A stretch of 64,000 bases of DNA from Rhabdothermincola sp037478855 (GCA_037478855.1 JBBFLY010000003.1:23119-87118); one strand, 5' to 3'. Numbered from the stretch's first letter, positions 15,558 to 24,164 are shown. The notes: generated from the letters alone by a model not told the origin. Program-made: numbers and translations.

Positions 15558-15606
15558 GAACCGGTCAGCCGGATGGGCGGATTCCGGCACTGCAGCTGAC
15601 AGGTTC
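15558..15606. repeat. 49-nt palindromic element, divergent copy 3
   Basis: GAACCGGTCAGCC, a 23-nt centre starting GGATGGGCG, then AGCTGACAGGTTC. Total length (49 nt) and arm sequence match the copies at 7996 and 8067; two arm positions are mismatched. It sits just after the photolyase stop in the 184-nt gap before the TetR gene. Confidence 0.75.
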
Positions 15607-15731
15607 GGCGGCGGGGCTTCGCTCCAGTCCGTCCCTTCCAGCTCGGGCGGGAGCCAGGAACCGATGTGAGCGCCAATCCGGGAGCAGCCATCGCCTGCAC
15701 CGATGGCCCTGCCCGGCTCCGGTTCGCCCGA

Positions 15732-16340
15732 TCAGCCGTCCAGGACCCTGCTGAACAGGAGCTTCATGGCGGCCCGAGCCTGCTCCACCGTCCGCCCGGT
15801 GCTGCGGAGGGCGTCCCAGCAGTTCCAGCCGCCGGCCGCAGCCAGCGCCGCGATGGCGGTCGCCCGCTCCGGGGCGTCGAGCCGGTTCAGCTCCCGCTGG
15901 AACACCGTGACGATCCGTTCCTCGCCGAGCTGGTTGAACCGCGCGCGGGCTCGTCGCAGCTCCGGCGAGAACGGCTCCTGGAGCAAGGAGGCCCGTCGCA
16001 CCGGGGTCATCTGCTCGAGGACGCGGCTCCGCTCGAGGATGAACCGCTCCAGGCGCTCCTCGAACGGCAGGTCGGGTGGGATGGGGGCGATCAGCGCGCG
16101 GATGCGCTCCAGCTGGCGCTGCGCGGCCGCCCGGTAGAGGGCTTCGAGGTCTCCGAAGTGGTGGTAGATCAGCCGCTGGGAGATGCGTGCCCGCTGCGCG
16201 ATGCGGGTGGCGGTCGGTTGGAGATCACCCTCGTCGAGGAGGCTCAGGAGCGCGTCGACGATCGTCGCCCTGGTTCTGACCGCCCGAGCGGTTCGGCCGT
16301 CCGAGGGGACGCTGGCGGTCGCCTCCATGCCCCTCATCAT
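15732..16340 (-). CDS. TetR-family regulator
   Basis: The ~202-residue protein has an N-terminal TetR helix-turn-helix (TRATIVDALLSLL, PTATRIAQRARISQRLIYHHFGD) and an all-helical ligand domain (ERFILERSRVLEQM to RTVEQARAAMKLLFSRVL). The start is uncertain among ATGs at 16340, 16337 and 16328. It is divergent from cobA-hemD with ~85 nt between, so it may regulate itself and possibly the heme/siroheme genes. The ligand is unknown. Confidence 0.85.
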   Translation of the reverse strand: MMRGMEATASVPSDGRTARAVRTRATIVDALLSLLDEGDLQPTATRIAQRARISQRLIYHHFGDLEALYRAAAQRQLERIRALIAPIPPDLPFEERLERFILERSRVLEQMTPVRRASLLQEPFSPELRRARARFNQLGEERIVTVFQRELNRLDAPERATAIAALAAAGGWNCWDALRSTGRTVEQARAAMKLLFSRVLDG

Positions 16341-16413
16341 GTCAGTCGACCGCGGCTCCGCTCCCCGAGGCGTCCCCATCCCCAGGACCTCCCACGCTCT
16401 GCGGCCACCCACG

Positions 16414-16419
16414 TAGGCT
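16414..16419 (+). promoter_or_regulatory. -10 box (TAGGCT), leaderless promoter of cobA-hemD
   Basis: TAGGCT, then 6 nt, then the GTG at 16426. Confidence 0.55.
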
Positions 16420-16425
16420 GAGCAG

Positions 16426-17904
16426 GTGACCGTGTACCTCGTCGGAGCAGGGCCCGGCGATCCAGGTCTCCTCACCGTTCGAGGTGCCGATCTCCTGAGG
16501 CGAGCCGACGTGGTGGTCTACGACCGGCTCTCTGCGTCGTCGCTGCTCGAGCTGGCTCCGCCCACCGCCGAGCTGATCGACGTGGGCAAGGCGCCGGGTC
16601 GGGTGACCCGATCGCAGGAGGAGATCTGCGAGCTGCTCATCGAGCGGGGGCGGACCGGCGCCCGGGTGGTGCGCCTGAAGGGCGGCGACCCGTTCGTCTT
16701 CGCGCGCGGCGGGGAGGAGGCGCAGGCGCTGCTCGCCGCCGGTGTGCCCTTCGAGGTGGTGCCGGGGGTCTCCTCGGCGATCGCCGTGCCGGCCTATGCC
16801 GGGATCCCGGTCACCATGCGCTACTCGTCGACGTCGTTCACCGTGGTCACCGGCCACGAGGATCCGACCAAGCCGAGCGAGCTGGATTGGGAGGCGGTGG
16901 CCCGGGTGGGGGGGACGATCATCATCCTCATGGGGGTCGCGCGGCTCGAAGCGATCGTCGGCCGCCTGCTGGCGGGTGGGCTCTCGCCGGACACGCCCAC
17001 CGCCGCCATCCGTTGGGGCACCCGTCCCGATCAGCGCACCGTGCGGGCGACCCTCGGGACCATCAGTGCGCACCGGCTGGAACCACCTGCGACGATCGTG
17101 GTGGGCGCGGTGGCAGCCCTCGACCTCGGCTGGTTCGAGCGGCGCCCTCTGTTCGGGCGGCGCATCGTGGTCACCCGCGCTCGCCACCAGTCGTCCGCCC
17201 TCGTCGCCAGGCTGCGTGAGCTCGGAGCGGAGCCGATCGAGGTGCCGGTCATCGACGTGGTCGACCCACGAGACGGTGGCCGGGCGCTGCGCGAGGCGCT
17301 GGCGCGGATCGCTGAGTACGACTGGCTGGTGGTGACCTCGCCGAACGGGGCGTCCCGGGTGCTCGCCGCCCTCCGGGATGCCCGCCAGCTGGCCCCGGTG
17401 CGGGTCGCGGCCCTCGGTCCGGGCACCGCGGAGGCGCTCCGGTCGGGCAACATCGCTGCGGACCTGGTCCCGCCCCGCTTCGTCGCCGAGGGCCTGCTCG
17501 AGGTCTTCCCGGGACCGACGACGGGCGATCGGGGACGGGTGCTGCTCGCCAGGGCGGCGGTGGCCCGGGAAGCGCTTCCGGAGGGGTTGGCAGCGCTCGG
17601 CTGGAGGGTCGACGTCGTCGAGGCGTACCGGACGGTCGGCGTCCCGGTGGACGAGCGACAGCGGGCGGCGGTCGCCACCGCCGACACCATCACCTTCACG
17701 TCTTCGTCCACGGTCGAGCGCTTCGTCGAAGCCCTGGGGGTGGAGGCCGCACCTCCCACGGTCGTCTGCATCGGTCCCGTCACGGCGCAGACCGCGCGGG
17801 CACACGGCCTGCACGTCGACGCGGTCGCGCCCGAGCACAGCCTCGACGGACTCGTCGCAGAGCTGGTCCGCCACGCCGGCGAGACACGGCGCACCACGGC
17901 CTGA
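16426..17904 (+). CDS. cobA-hemD: fused uroporphyrinogen-III methyltransferase / uroporphyrinogen-III synthase
   Basis: This is a 492-residue bifunctional enzyme. Residues ~1-240 are the SAM-dependent SUMT domain (GAGPGDPGLLT; GGDPFVFARGGEEA; VPGVSSAIAVPAYAGIPVT; the HEDPTKP region) that makes precorrin-2. Residues ~245-490 are HemD, which cyclises hydroxymethylbilane to uroporphyrinogen III (RRIVVTRARHQ, VVTSPNGA, TFTSSSTVERF). The fusion is common in actinobacteria and Firmicutes. The GTG start is supported by the N-terminal motif. It is followed by hemB, hemL and zwf; hemA and hemC are not in the window. Confidence 0.95.
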   Translation: MTVYLVGAGPGDPGLLTVRGADLLRRADVVVYDRLSASSLLELAPPTAELIDVGKAPGRVTRSQEEICELLIERGRTGARVVRLKGGDPFVFARGGEEAQALLAAGVPFEVVPGVSSAIAVPAYAGIPVTMRYSSTSFTVVTGHEDPTKPSELDWEAVARVGGTIIILMGVARLEAIVGRLLAGGLSPDTPTAAIRWGTRPDQRTVRATLGTISAHRLEPPATIVVGAVAALDLGWFERRPLFGRRIVVTRARHQSSALVARLRELGAEPIEVPVIDVVDPRDGGRALREALARIAEYDWLVVTSPNGASRVLAALRDARQLAPVRVAALGPGTAEALRSGNIAADLVPPRFVAEGLLEVFPGPTTGDRGRVLLARAAVAREALPEGLAALGWRVDVVEAYRTVGVPVDERQRAAVATADTITFTSSSTVERFVEALGVEAAPPTVVCIGPVTAQTARAHGLHVDAVAPEHSLDGLVAELVRHAGETRRTTA

Positions 17905-17925
17905 CGGCACCCGCCGGTGGGGACG

Positions 17926-17931
17926 TAGGCT
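17926..17931 (+). promoter_or_regulatory. -10 box (TAGGCT), leaderless promoter of hemB
   Basis: TAGGCT, then 6 nt, then the GTG at 17938, in the 33-nt gap after cobA-hemD. hemB can therefore be transcribed separately. Confidence 0.55.
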
Positions 17932-17937
17932 GGCCGG

Positions 17938-18921
17938 GTGAGCTTTCCCCAGCGACGCCTTCGCCGCCTGCGCCGCACCCCCGGGCTCCGCCGGCTCGTT
18001 GCGGAGACCACCCTCACGGTCGATGACCTGATCGCACCCCTGTTCGTGCGGGAGGGCATCGACGAGCCCCAGCCGATCGGCTCGCTCCCGGGAGTGGTCC
18101 AACACACCCGCGACTCGTTGCGCAAGGAGGTGCGGGAGCTGGCGAGCCTCGGCATCCCTGGCGTGATCCTCTTCGGTGTGCCCGAGCGCAGAGATCCCCG
18201 CGGTTCGGGTGCGTGGGACCCTGACGGGATCGTGCAGGTCGCACTCGCCGATCTCCGCGAGGAGATCGGCGACGAGCTGGTGCTCATCGCGGATCTCTGC
18301 CTCGATGAGTACACCGACCATGGTCACTGCGGCGTGCTCGACGACGACGGGCGGGTCGACAACGACGCCACCCTTGAGCTGTATGCGGAGGTTGCCCTCG
18401 CTCAAGCCGATGCGGGCGCTGACGTGGTGGCGCCTTCCGGGATGATGGATGGTCAGGTCGCTGCCATCCGTGACGCGCTCGACGAGGCCGGACACGATGC
18501 GGTGGCGATCCTTGCCTACGCCGCGAAGTTCGCGTCGGCGCTCTACGGTCCCTTCCGCGAGGCGGTCGACGTGACGATCGCCGGCGGTGGCGACCGCCGG
18601 GGCTACCAGCAGGATCCCGCCAACGCCCGCGAAGCCCTGGAGGAGATCCGGCTCGATGTGTCGGAAGGCGCTGATCTGGTGATGGTGAAGCCAGCGGTTC
18701 CCTACCTCGACATCATCGCCCGCGCCCGTGCCGAGGTCGATCTGCCGATCGCGGCCTACCACGTGTCGGGCGAGTATTCGATGATCAAGGCAGCGGCCGC
18801 GAACGGTTGGATCGACGGGCTGGCTGTCGCGCTCGAACAGGTCCTGGCGGTGCGACGGGCCGGCGCCGACATCGTGCTCACCTACTTCGCCCGTGAGCTG
18901 GCCGAGGAGCTGACTCGCTGA
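17938..18921 (+). CDS. hemB: delta-aminolevulinic acid dehydratase (porphobilinogen synthase)
   Basis: The 327-residue enzyme condenses two 5-aminolevulinate molecules to porphobilinogen. The two Schiff-base lysines lie in AYAAKFASALYGPFREA and DLVMVKPAVPYLD. The metal-binding segment reads DLCLDEYTDHGHCG, i.e. Cys-Asp-Cys where zinc enzymes have three cysteines and Mg enzymes have Ala/Asp/Asp. This mixed site is probably common in actinobacteria, but metal dependence cannot be assumed. GTG start. It is translationally linked to hemL (1-nt gap). Confidence 0.96.
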   Translation: MSFPQRRLRRLRRTPGLRRLVAETTLTVDDLIAPLFVREGIDEPQPIGSLPGVVQHTRDSLRKEVRELASLGIPGVILFGVPERRDPRGSGAWDPDGIVQVALADLREEIGDELVLIADLCLDEYTDHGHCGVLDDDGRVDNDATLELYAEVALAQADAGADVVAPSGMMDGQVAAIRDALDEAGHDAVAILAYAAKFASALYGPFREAVDVTIAGGGDRRGYQQDPANAREALEEIRLDVSEGADLVMVKPAVPYLDIIARARAEVDLPIAAYHVSGEYSMIKAAAANGWIDGLAVALEQVLAVRRAGADIVLTYFARELAEELTR

Positions 18922-18922
18922 G

Positions 18923-20191
18923 ATGGTCTCGAACGCTGAGCTGTTCGATCGCGCCTGCCGAGTGATCCCGGGCGGGGTGAGCTCGCCCGTGAGGGCCTTC
19001 GGCTCGGTGGGGGGCACCCCCTACTTCGTGCAGAAGGCCGAAGGCGTGCACGTCTGGGACGTCGAGGGCAACCGGTACATCGACCTCGTGCAGTCGTACG
19101 GCGCGATCATCCTGGGTCACGCGCATCCGACGGTTGTCGACGCGGTCGTCTCGGCGGCTGCGGACGGCACGTCCTACGGTGCGCCGACCGAGCGGGAGGT
19201 CCTGCTGGCCGAGGTGATCGTGGAGGCTGTGCCGTCGGTCGACAAGGTGCGCCTGGTGAGCAGCGGCACCGAGGCGACGATGACCGCGCTGCGCCTCGCG
19301 CGCGGCTTCACGGGGCGCGAGAAGATCGTGAAGTTTGCGGGCAACTACCACGGTCACTCCGACGCGCTCCTCGTGGCGGGAGGCAGCGGCGTCGCGACGT
19401 TGGGCCTGCCGGGCTCGGCTGGGGTGACCACCTCGCAGGTTGCCGACACCGTTGTCGTCCCCTACAACGTCGTGCCCGAGCTCGATGAGACGGTTGCCGC
19501 GGTCATCGTCGAGCCGGTCGCCGCCAACATGGGCTTGATCCCCCCGGTTGACGGGTTCCTCGAGGGCCTGCGGGCCGAGTGCGACCGCGTCGGAGCACTG
19601 TTGATCTTCGACGAGGTGATCACCGGGTTCCGACTCGGCCGCGGGGGTGCGCAGGAGCTGCTCGGGGTGCGACCCGATCTCAGCTGCTTTGGCAAGGTGA
19701 TCGGTGGCGGGCTGCCAATCGGCGCAGTGGGCGGACGTGCCGACGTGATGGATGCGCTCGCGCCGGTGGGACCCGTCTACCAGGCGGGCACGCTCAGCGG
19801 GAACCCCCTGGCCACGGCGGCGGGCCTGGCCGCGCTGGGGATGCTCCAGCCCCACGTGTACGAGCAGGTCGGCGCGGCGGCCGAACAGCTGGCCACCGGG
19901 CTGTCGAAGGCGCTCGCCGATGCGGGCTTGCCCGCGATCGTCCCGCGGGTGGGGACGCTGGTCGGGCTCTTCTTCGGGGATGACCCACCGTTGGACTACG
20001 ACGGGGCGAAGCGCACCGACGAACGGCGGTATGCGGCCTTCTTCCACGAGTTGCTCTCGCGTGGTGTGGCGATCGCACCGGGCGCGTATGAGGTGCTCTT
20101 CCCTGGAGCAGCGCACACACCAGAGGTCGTGGACCGCATCATCGAGCTCGCGCACGACGCAGCCGTGGCGGTCGCGCGCGGCGAGCAGTGA
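18923..20191 (+). CDS. hemL: glutamate-1-semialdehyde 2,1-aminomutase
   Basis: The 422-residue PLP enzyme converts glutamate-1-semialdehyde to 5-aminolevulinate, which shows that the C5 route to heme is used. Conserved segments are IPGGVSSPVRAFGSVGG, SSGTEATMTALRLAR, NYHGHSDALLV, the cofactor-binding DEVITGFRLG and the PLP lysine in CFGKVIGGGLPIGA. It follows hemB by 1 nt and overlaps zwf by GTGA. Confidence 0.97.
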   Translation: MVSNAELFDRACRVIPGGVSSPVRAFGSVGGTPYFVQKAEGVHVWDVEGNRYIDLVQSYGAIILGHAHPTVVDAVVSAAADGTSYGAPTEREVLLAEVIVEAVPSVDKVRLVSSGTEATMTALRLARGFTGREKIVKFAGNYHGHSDALLVAGGSGVATLGLPGSAGVTTSQVADTVVVPYNVVPELDETVAAVIVEPVAANMGLIPPVDGFLEGLRAECDRVGALLIFDEVITGFRLGRGGAQELLGVRPDLSCFGKVIGGGLPIGAVGGRADVMDALAPVGPVYQAGTLSGNPLATAAGLAALGMLQPHVYEQVGAAAEQLATGLSKALADAGLPAIVPRVGTLVGLFFGDDPPLDYDGAKRTDERRYAAFFHELLSRGVAIAPGAYEVLFPGAAHTPEVVDRIIELAHDAAVAVARGEQ

Positions 20192-21585
20192 CGTCGATGG
20201 GCGTCGTCGATACCGACGCGCTCGTGCTGTTCGGAGCGACGGGCGACCTTGCTCGAAGGAAGATCTTCCCCGCGGTCTACGAGCTCAGCCGTCGGGGTGT
20301 GGTGGGGTTCCCCATCGTCGGGGTGGCGTCCTCGCCGTGGTCCGACGACGACCTGCGGCGGGTGGCCTACGAGTCGATCGCAGCCCGCCACGAGGTCGAT
20401 GAGGAGGTGTGGAGGGAGCTCTCCGCTCGACTGTGCTACGTGAGCGGTGACTACCGTGAGCCCTCGACGTTCGACGTGCTGCGGGATCGCCTGGGCGGGG
20501 CGGAGCACCCGTTGTTCTACCTCGCCATCCCACCTGCGCTGTTCGAGCACGTGGTCGAGGGTCTGCTGCGGGTGGGGGTCAACCGGGGCGCCAAGGTCGT
20601 CGTCGAGAAGCCGTTCGGTCGTGACCGGGCGAGCGCAGCCAGGTTGAACGAAGTCCTCCACCGCGCCTTCCCGGAGGATGCGGTGTTCCGCATCGACCAC
20701 TTCCTCGGCAAGGACGGGATCGAGAACCTGCTCGTCTTCCGGTTCGCCAACTCCATGCTCGAGCCGATCTGGAACCGCAACTTCATCTCCAACATCCAGA
20801 TCACCATGGCTGAGGATTTCGGAACCGCCGGTCGGGCGAAGTTCTACGACACCGCTGGTGCGATCCGTGATGTGGTGCAGAACCACCTGCTCGAGATCGT
20901 GGCGCTGCTGGCGATGGAGCCTCCGGTGGCAGCGGACGCGGACGCTCTGCGCGACGAGAAGGCGAAGGTGTTCCGCCAGATCGGAGCGTTCGACCCGTCC
21001 TCGGTGGTGCGCGGCCAGTACCGCGGCTATCTCGACGAGCCCGGTGTGGCGCCCGGCTCGGACACCGAGACGTTCGCCGCGCTGCGCTTCGAGATCGATT
21101 CCTGGCGCTGGTCGGGGGTGCCGTGGCTGATCCGCACCGGCAAGCACCTCCCGGTGACCGCGACGGAGGCCGTCGTAGAGTTCAAGGCGCCACCTCGCAT
21201 GCTCTTCGGGGACGCCGCCGCCCCGGTGCCGCACCCCAACCACCTGCGGTTCCGGCTCGGGCGGGTCGGGGGGATCCTCCTGCAGGTTCACGTGAAGACC
21301 CCGGGTGATCGGCTGCTCACCCACGCGGTCGATCTGGAGGTGACCGAGGAGCGTCTCTTCGGCACCCCCGAGGAGCCGTATGAGCGATTGCTCGAGGATG
21401 CGATGGAGGGGGATGCTCGTCGCTTCGGCCGTGCCGACAGCGTCGATCAGCAGTGGCGGATCGTCGATGACGTGCTCAAGTGGCCGCCGAGACTGCACTT
21501 CTACGACCCCGGGACCTGGGGGCCAGCCGCTGCGGAGGCACTTGCCGCGCCGTTCGGCGGCTGGCACGAGCCCCTCGTCGACTGA
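20188..21585 (+). CDS. zwf: glucose-6-phosphate 1-dehydrogenase
   Basis: The 465-residue enzyme of the oxidative pentose-phosphate pathway produces NADPH. It has the nucleotide-binding GATGDLARRKIFPA, the active-site RIDHFLGKD, VVVEKPFGRD, and the substrate-side RTGKHLP. The GTG start overlaps the hemL stop (GTGA), so it is coupled to the heme operon; an alternative ATG lies 3 codons in. Placement after heme genes is unusual, since zwf more often sits with tal/tkt/opcA. Confidence 0.95.
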   Translation: MTSMGVVDTDALVLFGATGDLARRKIFPAVYELSRRGVVGFPIVGVASSPWSDDDLRRVAYESIAARHEVDEEVWRELSARLCYVSGDYREPSTFDVLRDRLGGAEHPLFYLAIPPALFEHVVEGLLRVGVNRGAKVVVEKPFGRDRASAARLNEVLHRAFPEDAVFRIDHFLGKDGIENLLVFRFANSMLEPIWNRNFISNIQITMAEDFGTAGRAKFYDTAGAIRDVVQNHLLEIVALLAMEPPVAADADALRDEKAKVFRQIGAFDPSSVVRGQYRGYLDEPGVAPGSDTETFAALRFEIDSWRWSGVPWLIRTGKHLPVTATEAVVEFKAPPRMLFGDAAAPVPHPNHLRFRLGRVGGILLQVHVKTPGDRLLTHAVDLEVTEERLFGTPEEPYERLLEDAMEGDARRFGRADSVDQQWRIVDDVLKWPPRLHFYDPGTWGPAAAEALAAPFGGWHEPLVD

Positions 21586-21606
21586 CCGCGAGCCCTCGTC
21601 GACTGA
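21568..21606. repeat. tandem duplication of the zwf stop region
   Basis: GAGCCCCTCGTCGACTGA (21568-21585, including the zwf stop) is repeated as GAGCCCTCGTCGACTGA (21590-21606). The duplicated stop lies outside the gene. Confidence 0.7.
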
Positions 21607-21618
21607 TCGTTGGCGGGC

Positions 21619-22875
21619 TCAGTCGTTCTCGGGTGCGACCCGTGCGATCGCGGCTACTGCTCGGTATGCCAGCTCGGCGGGCCCGAGCTCGTCGTCGCGC
21701 AGCAGGTTGGCCATGATGCGCAGCACCCACTCCATGAGCGTCCTTGACTGCATGCCGACGCGGGTCAGCTCCCGCATGAGGGCAGGTTGGCCGATGACCT
21801 TCGCGAACAGGCGTGCGACCTTGAAGTACAGGCCGTACTCGGTCTCGAGGACGTCCGGGTAGCGCTGGAGCGCCATGCCGTCTCCGGTCGTGAGCGCCTC
21901 GTCGATCAGGTGCGCTGCGAGCCGCCCGGTCTCGTACGCGTAGTCGATCCCTTCGCCGTTGAAGGGGTTGATGGAGCCTGCGGCATCGCCGACGACGACC
22001 CAGGTCGGGCCGACCTTGGGCTCGATCGAGCCTCCCATGGGCAGTCGGCCACCGGTTGGCGCGCACGTGGCGGTCTCCGGCGAGATGCCCCAGTAGGCGG
22101 GTGCGGTGGCGGCGAACTCGTTGAGGATGTGTGTCGTGTTCACCGACTTGAAGTCCCGGAAGGTCGACAGCAGGCCGATGCCGACGTTGATCTCGCCGTC
22201 TCCCACCGGGAAGATCCACCCGTAGCCGGGAAGTGAGTTCCCGTTGCGGTCGCGCACGTCGAGCGCGCTCTCGATCCACGGCTCGTCGTGCCGGGGGCTC
22301 GCGTAGTAGCCGCGGATCGCCATGCCCTGGGGCCATGACCGCCTCCGGCCCGTGCCGACCGCCCGACCGAACCGGGAGTTCGCGCCGTCGGCGATCACCG
22401 TGTAGCGCGCACGCAGCTCCGTCGTCTCGCCCCGCTCCTTGTCACGGACCACCGCGCCCTCCACGAGGCCGTCACGCAGGAGCGGGGCGACCGCCTCGGT
22501 CCCGTACTGCAGGGTGGCGCCGGCTTTGACCGCGTGTTCAGCGACCATCTGGTCGAGCTCGCGCCGCCGCACCACGTAGCCGTAGGACGGGTAGTCCGGG
22601 TGCTCGGGCCAGGCGAGCTCGAGCGTCACGCCGTGCGCGACCGCGCGCAGTCCCTCGTAGCGGTGGAAGTCGGCGAGTCGCTCAGCGAGCCCCATGTCGT
22701 GGAGCTGGCGAACCGCTCGCGGGGTGAGGCCGTCGCCGCAGGTCTTGTCGCGCGGGAACTGCTTCTTCTCCACGATGACCACGTCATGGCCGGCTTCCGC
22801 GAGCCAGTAGGCAGCTGAGGCCCCGGCGGGGCCACCGCCGACGACGAGCACGTCGTGGCGATGCGCGGTGGTCAT
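21619..22875 (-). CDS. geranylgeranyl-reductase-family flavoprotein, probable menaquinone side-chain reductase (MenJ-like)
   Basis: The 418-residue FAD protein has dinucleotide motif GGGPAGASAAYWLAEAG, the family motif KTCGDGLTPRAV, GD-type FAD motif VVGDAAGSINPFNGEGIDYA and GYGWIFPVGDGEINVG. The family saturates isoprenoid chains; in Mycobacterium MenJ reduces one unit of menaquinone. Its position beside the bc complex and complex I genes supports a menaquinone substrate, but chlorophyll/archaeal-lipid-type activities share the fold. ATG 22875 is preceded by TAGGCT at 7 nt. It is convergent with zwf. Confidence 0.85.
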   Translation of the reverse strand: MTTAHRHDVLVVGGGPAGASAAYWLAEAGHDVVIVEKKQFPRDKTCGDGLTPRAVRQLHDMGLAERLADFHRYEGLRAVAHGVTLELAWPEHPDYPSYGYVVRRRELDQMVAEHAVKAGATLQYGTEAVAPLLRDGLVEGAVVRDKERGETTELRARYTVIADGANSRFGRAVGTGRRRSWPQGMAIRGYYASPRHDEPWIESALDVRDRNGNSLPGYGWIFPVGDGEINVGIGLLSTFRDFKSVNTTHILNEFAATAPAYWGISPETATCAPTGGRLPMGGSIEPKVGPTWVVVGDAAGSINPFNGEGIDYAYETGRLAAHLIDEALTTGDGMALQRYPDVLETEYGLYFKVARLFAKVIGQPALMRELTRVGMQSRTLMEWVLRIMANLLRDDELGPAELAYRAVAAIARVAPEND

Positions 22876-22882
22876 ACGTGTC

Positions 22883-22888
22883 AGCCTA
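22883..22888 (-). promoter_or_regulatory. -10 box (TAGGCT), leaderless promoter of the geranylgeranyl reductase gene
   Basis: TAGGCT on the minus strand, then 7 nt, then the ATG at 22875. It gives this gene a promoter of its own within the 70-nt gap after the cytochrome c gene. Confidence 0.55.
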
Positions 22889-22945
22889 CGGTGCTGCGGC
22901 TGTGACCGTCTCGGGCGACACAGGTTCGGGGGGCTGCGGTCGCCC

Positions 22946-23794
22946 CTACTGCCCCGACGGCTGGCCGCCTGCCGCGCCGGAGCTCGCTCCGGCGATCTCG
23001 ATGGTGAGCTTGCCCTTCTCGTCGAGCAGCGGCTCTCCACTCGGGGTGATGAGCTTCCCCGCGGCGTCCAGGTAGGGCTTCCCGTCGCTGGTGAGTCGTG
23101 TCCCACCTTCGCCTGCGGCCTTGCCCTCGAGCTTCTCGCCCGAGAGGGTCTCGCGCTCGTGGCGCACCACCGCGAAGAGCTCCGCGTCGGTGAGCACCTC
23201 GCGGAAGGCAGGCATCTTGTTGCCGTTGTAGGAGCCGGCGATGTGCTGGCCACCTTCACGGTTGGGATCGCCGTAGCCGTTCCCGATGCCCACACCGTCG
23301 GAGCCGATCGCCACGAACTCGATCATGGACTCGATGTCGGGGAAGGTCTTCAGCACCTCGCCACCGGCGAGTGGACGGCCGACCCCACCTCCTCCGCCGC
23401 CGCCATGGCAGCTCGCGCAACGGGCTGCGTAGATCTCGGCTCCGAGGTCGAGCTGGCTCACCTGCCCGACCTTCGCGGGGGAGAGCGACCCCGCGTAGAG
23501 GATGGCCCACACCGGCAGGAGTCCGAGGATGGGCATCACCCAGAACGGGATGCGCTTGCGGGTCAGCGCCGCCTCGACGTAAGGCGGCAGCGGTTCGGGT
23601 GCCTTCGGCTCCACCTCGGCCGGTGCGGCGGCTGCCGGCTTCGCCGCGGCGATCGGCGCAGCCTGTTCGACCTCGGCACCCGTGGTTGCGGGCTCGGCCG
23701 GGGTTGCGGCCACGTCACCGCCTGCGCCGCCAAGCCCGAGCGCGGCACGGCGATCTCGAGAGCGCTTGAGCAGGTGCTCGGGTACTTCGGTCAC
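22946..23794 (-). CDS. membrane-anchored monoheme cytochrome c
   Basis: The 282-residue protein has a cytoplasmic Ala/Pro-rich N-terminal region (1-78) beginning with the motif VPEHLLKRSR. One membrane helix follows (~81-103), then a c-type heme domain with CASCH at 126-130 and a likely Met ligand in NKMPAF (~194). The tail carries two short repeats, GKPYLDAAGKL (238) and GEPLLDEKGKL (253). The GTG start has AAGGAG 7 nt upstream. It is divergent from the bc operon and probably carries electrons between the bc complex and an oxidase. The N-terminal motif is shared with the subunit-IV-like protein at 25902. Confidence 0.85.
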   Translation of the reverse strand: MTEVPEHLLKRSRDRRAALGLGGAGGDVAATPAEPATTGAEVEQAAPIAAAKPAAAAPAEVEPKAPEPLPPYVEAALTRKRIPFWVMPILGLLPVWAILYAGSLSPAKVGQVSQLDLGAEIYAARCASCHGGGGGGGVGRPLAGGEVLKTFPDIESMIEFVAIGSDGVGIGNGYGDPNREGGQHIAGSYNGNKMPAFREVLTDAELFAVVRHERETLSGEKLEGKAAGEGGTRLTSDGKPYLDAAGKLITPSGEPLLDEKGKLTIEIAGASSGAAGGQPSGQ

Positions 23795-24164
23795 AGCGCA
23801 GCTCCTTGCGGGCTGATCATCGACAGTCGAGTTCGTGCCGTTCGCGCGCCCGCTCGTCGACCCGGGAACGGAACGGCGTCACCCTACGCGATGGTTGCCA
23901 GGGAGAGCCAAGTGCGAGGAGGTGCTCGGCGCGACGGCCGGCGATCTCCACGTCGGTGCGCGCAGCGCTTGGCCGACCGGTTGGTGGACCTCCCTCAGAC
24001 CCGGGCGGCCGTGGTGCTCGCCGATGTGCTCGCCGCAGTAGGGGCGTGCTAAACACAGTCGCCAAGCGTCCGTGCGCTCCCCGGCTGATCCGATGAGCGA
24101 AGAGGCGCCGCTAGTATTGTGAGAAGTTTCACGAACTTCGGCTGACGAGGGAGGTCACCGCCAG
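23795..24164. other. 370-nt divergent regulatory region of the bc complex genes
   Basis: No convincing gene is seen here. A minus-strand TAGGGT (23881-23886) could serve the cytochrome c gene. On the plus side TAGTAT (24112-24117) is a candidate -10 box, directly followed by a CRP-like dyad and by GAAGTT/AACTTC arms (24123-24139). GGGAGG before 24165 is the ribosome site of the first bc operon gene. Short frames in the first 250 nt have no recognisable content. Confidence 0.5.
24118..24133 (+). promoter_or_regulatory. CRP/GlxR-like binding site before the bc operon
   Basis: TGTGA, 6 nt, TCACG matches the CRP/GlxR consensus TGTGA-N6-TCACA at 9 of 10 positions. It is centred ~40 nt before the GTG of the first gene and lies immediately after the TAGTAT box. 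In actinobacteria GlxR/CRP proteins control cytochrome bc and oxidase genes. Placement over the presumed start point would favour repression, but the start point is not known. Confidence 0.5.

Noticed and set aside
22879..22927. possible fourth copy of the 49-nt palindromic element (GTCAGCC ... ACAGGTTC)
   Set aside because: Length and spacing do not fit (about 54 nt), and the left part is the reverse of the TAGGCT box and start region of the geranylgeranyl reductase gene.
23817..24065. small minus-strand frame of 82 codons in the divergent region
   Set aside because: Arg/Pro/Ala-rich with no domain and no ribosome site, and it overlaps the likely promoter region.
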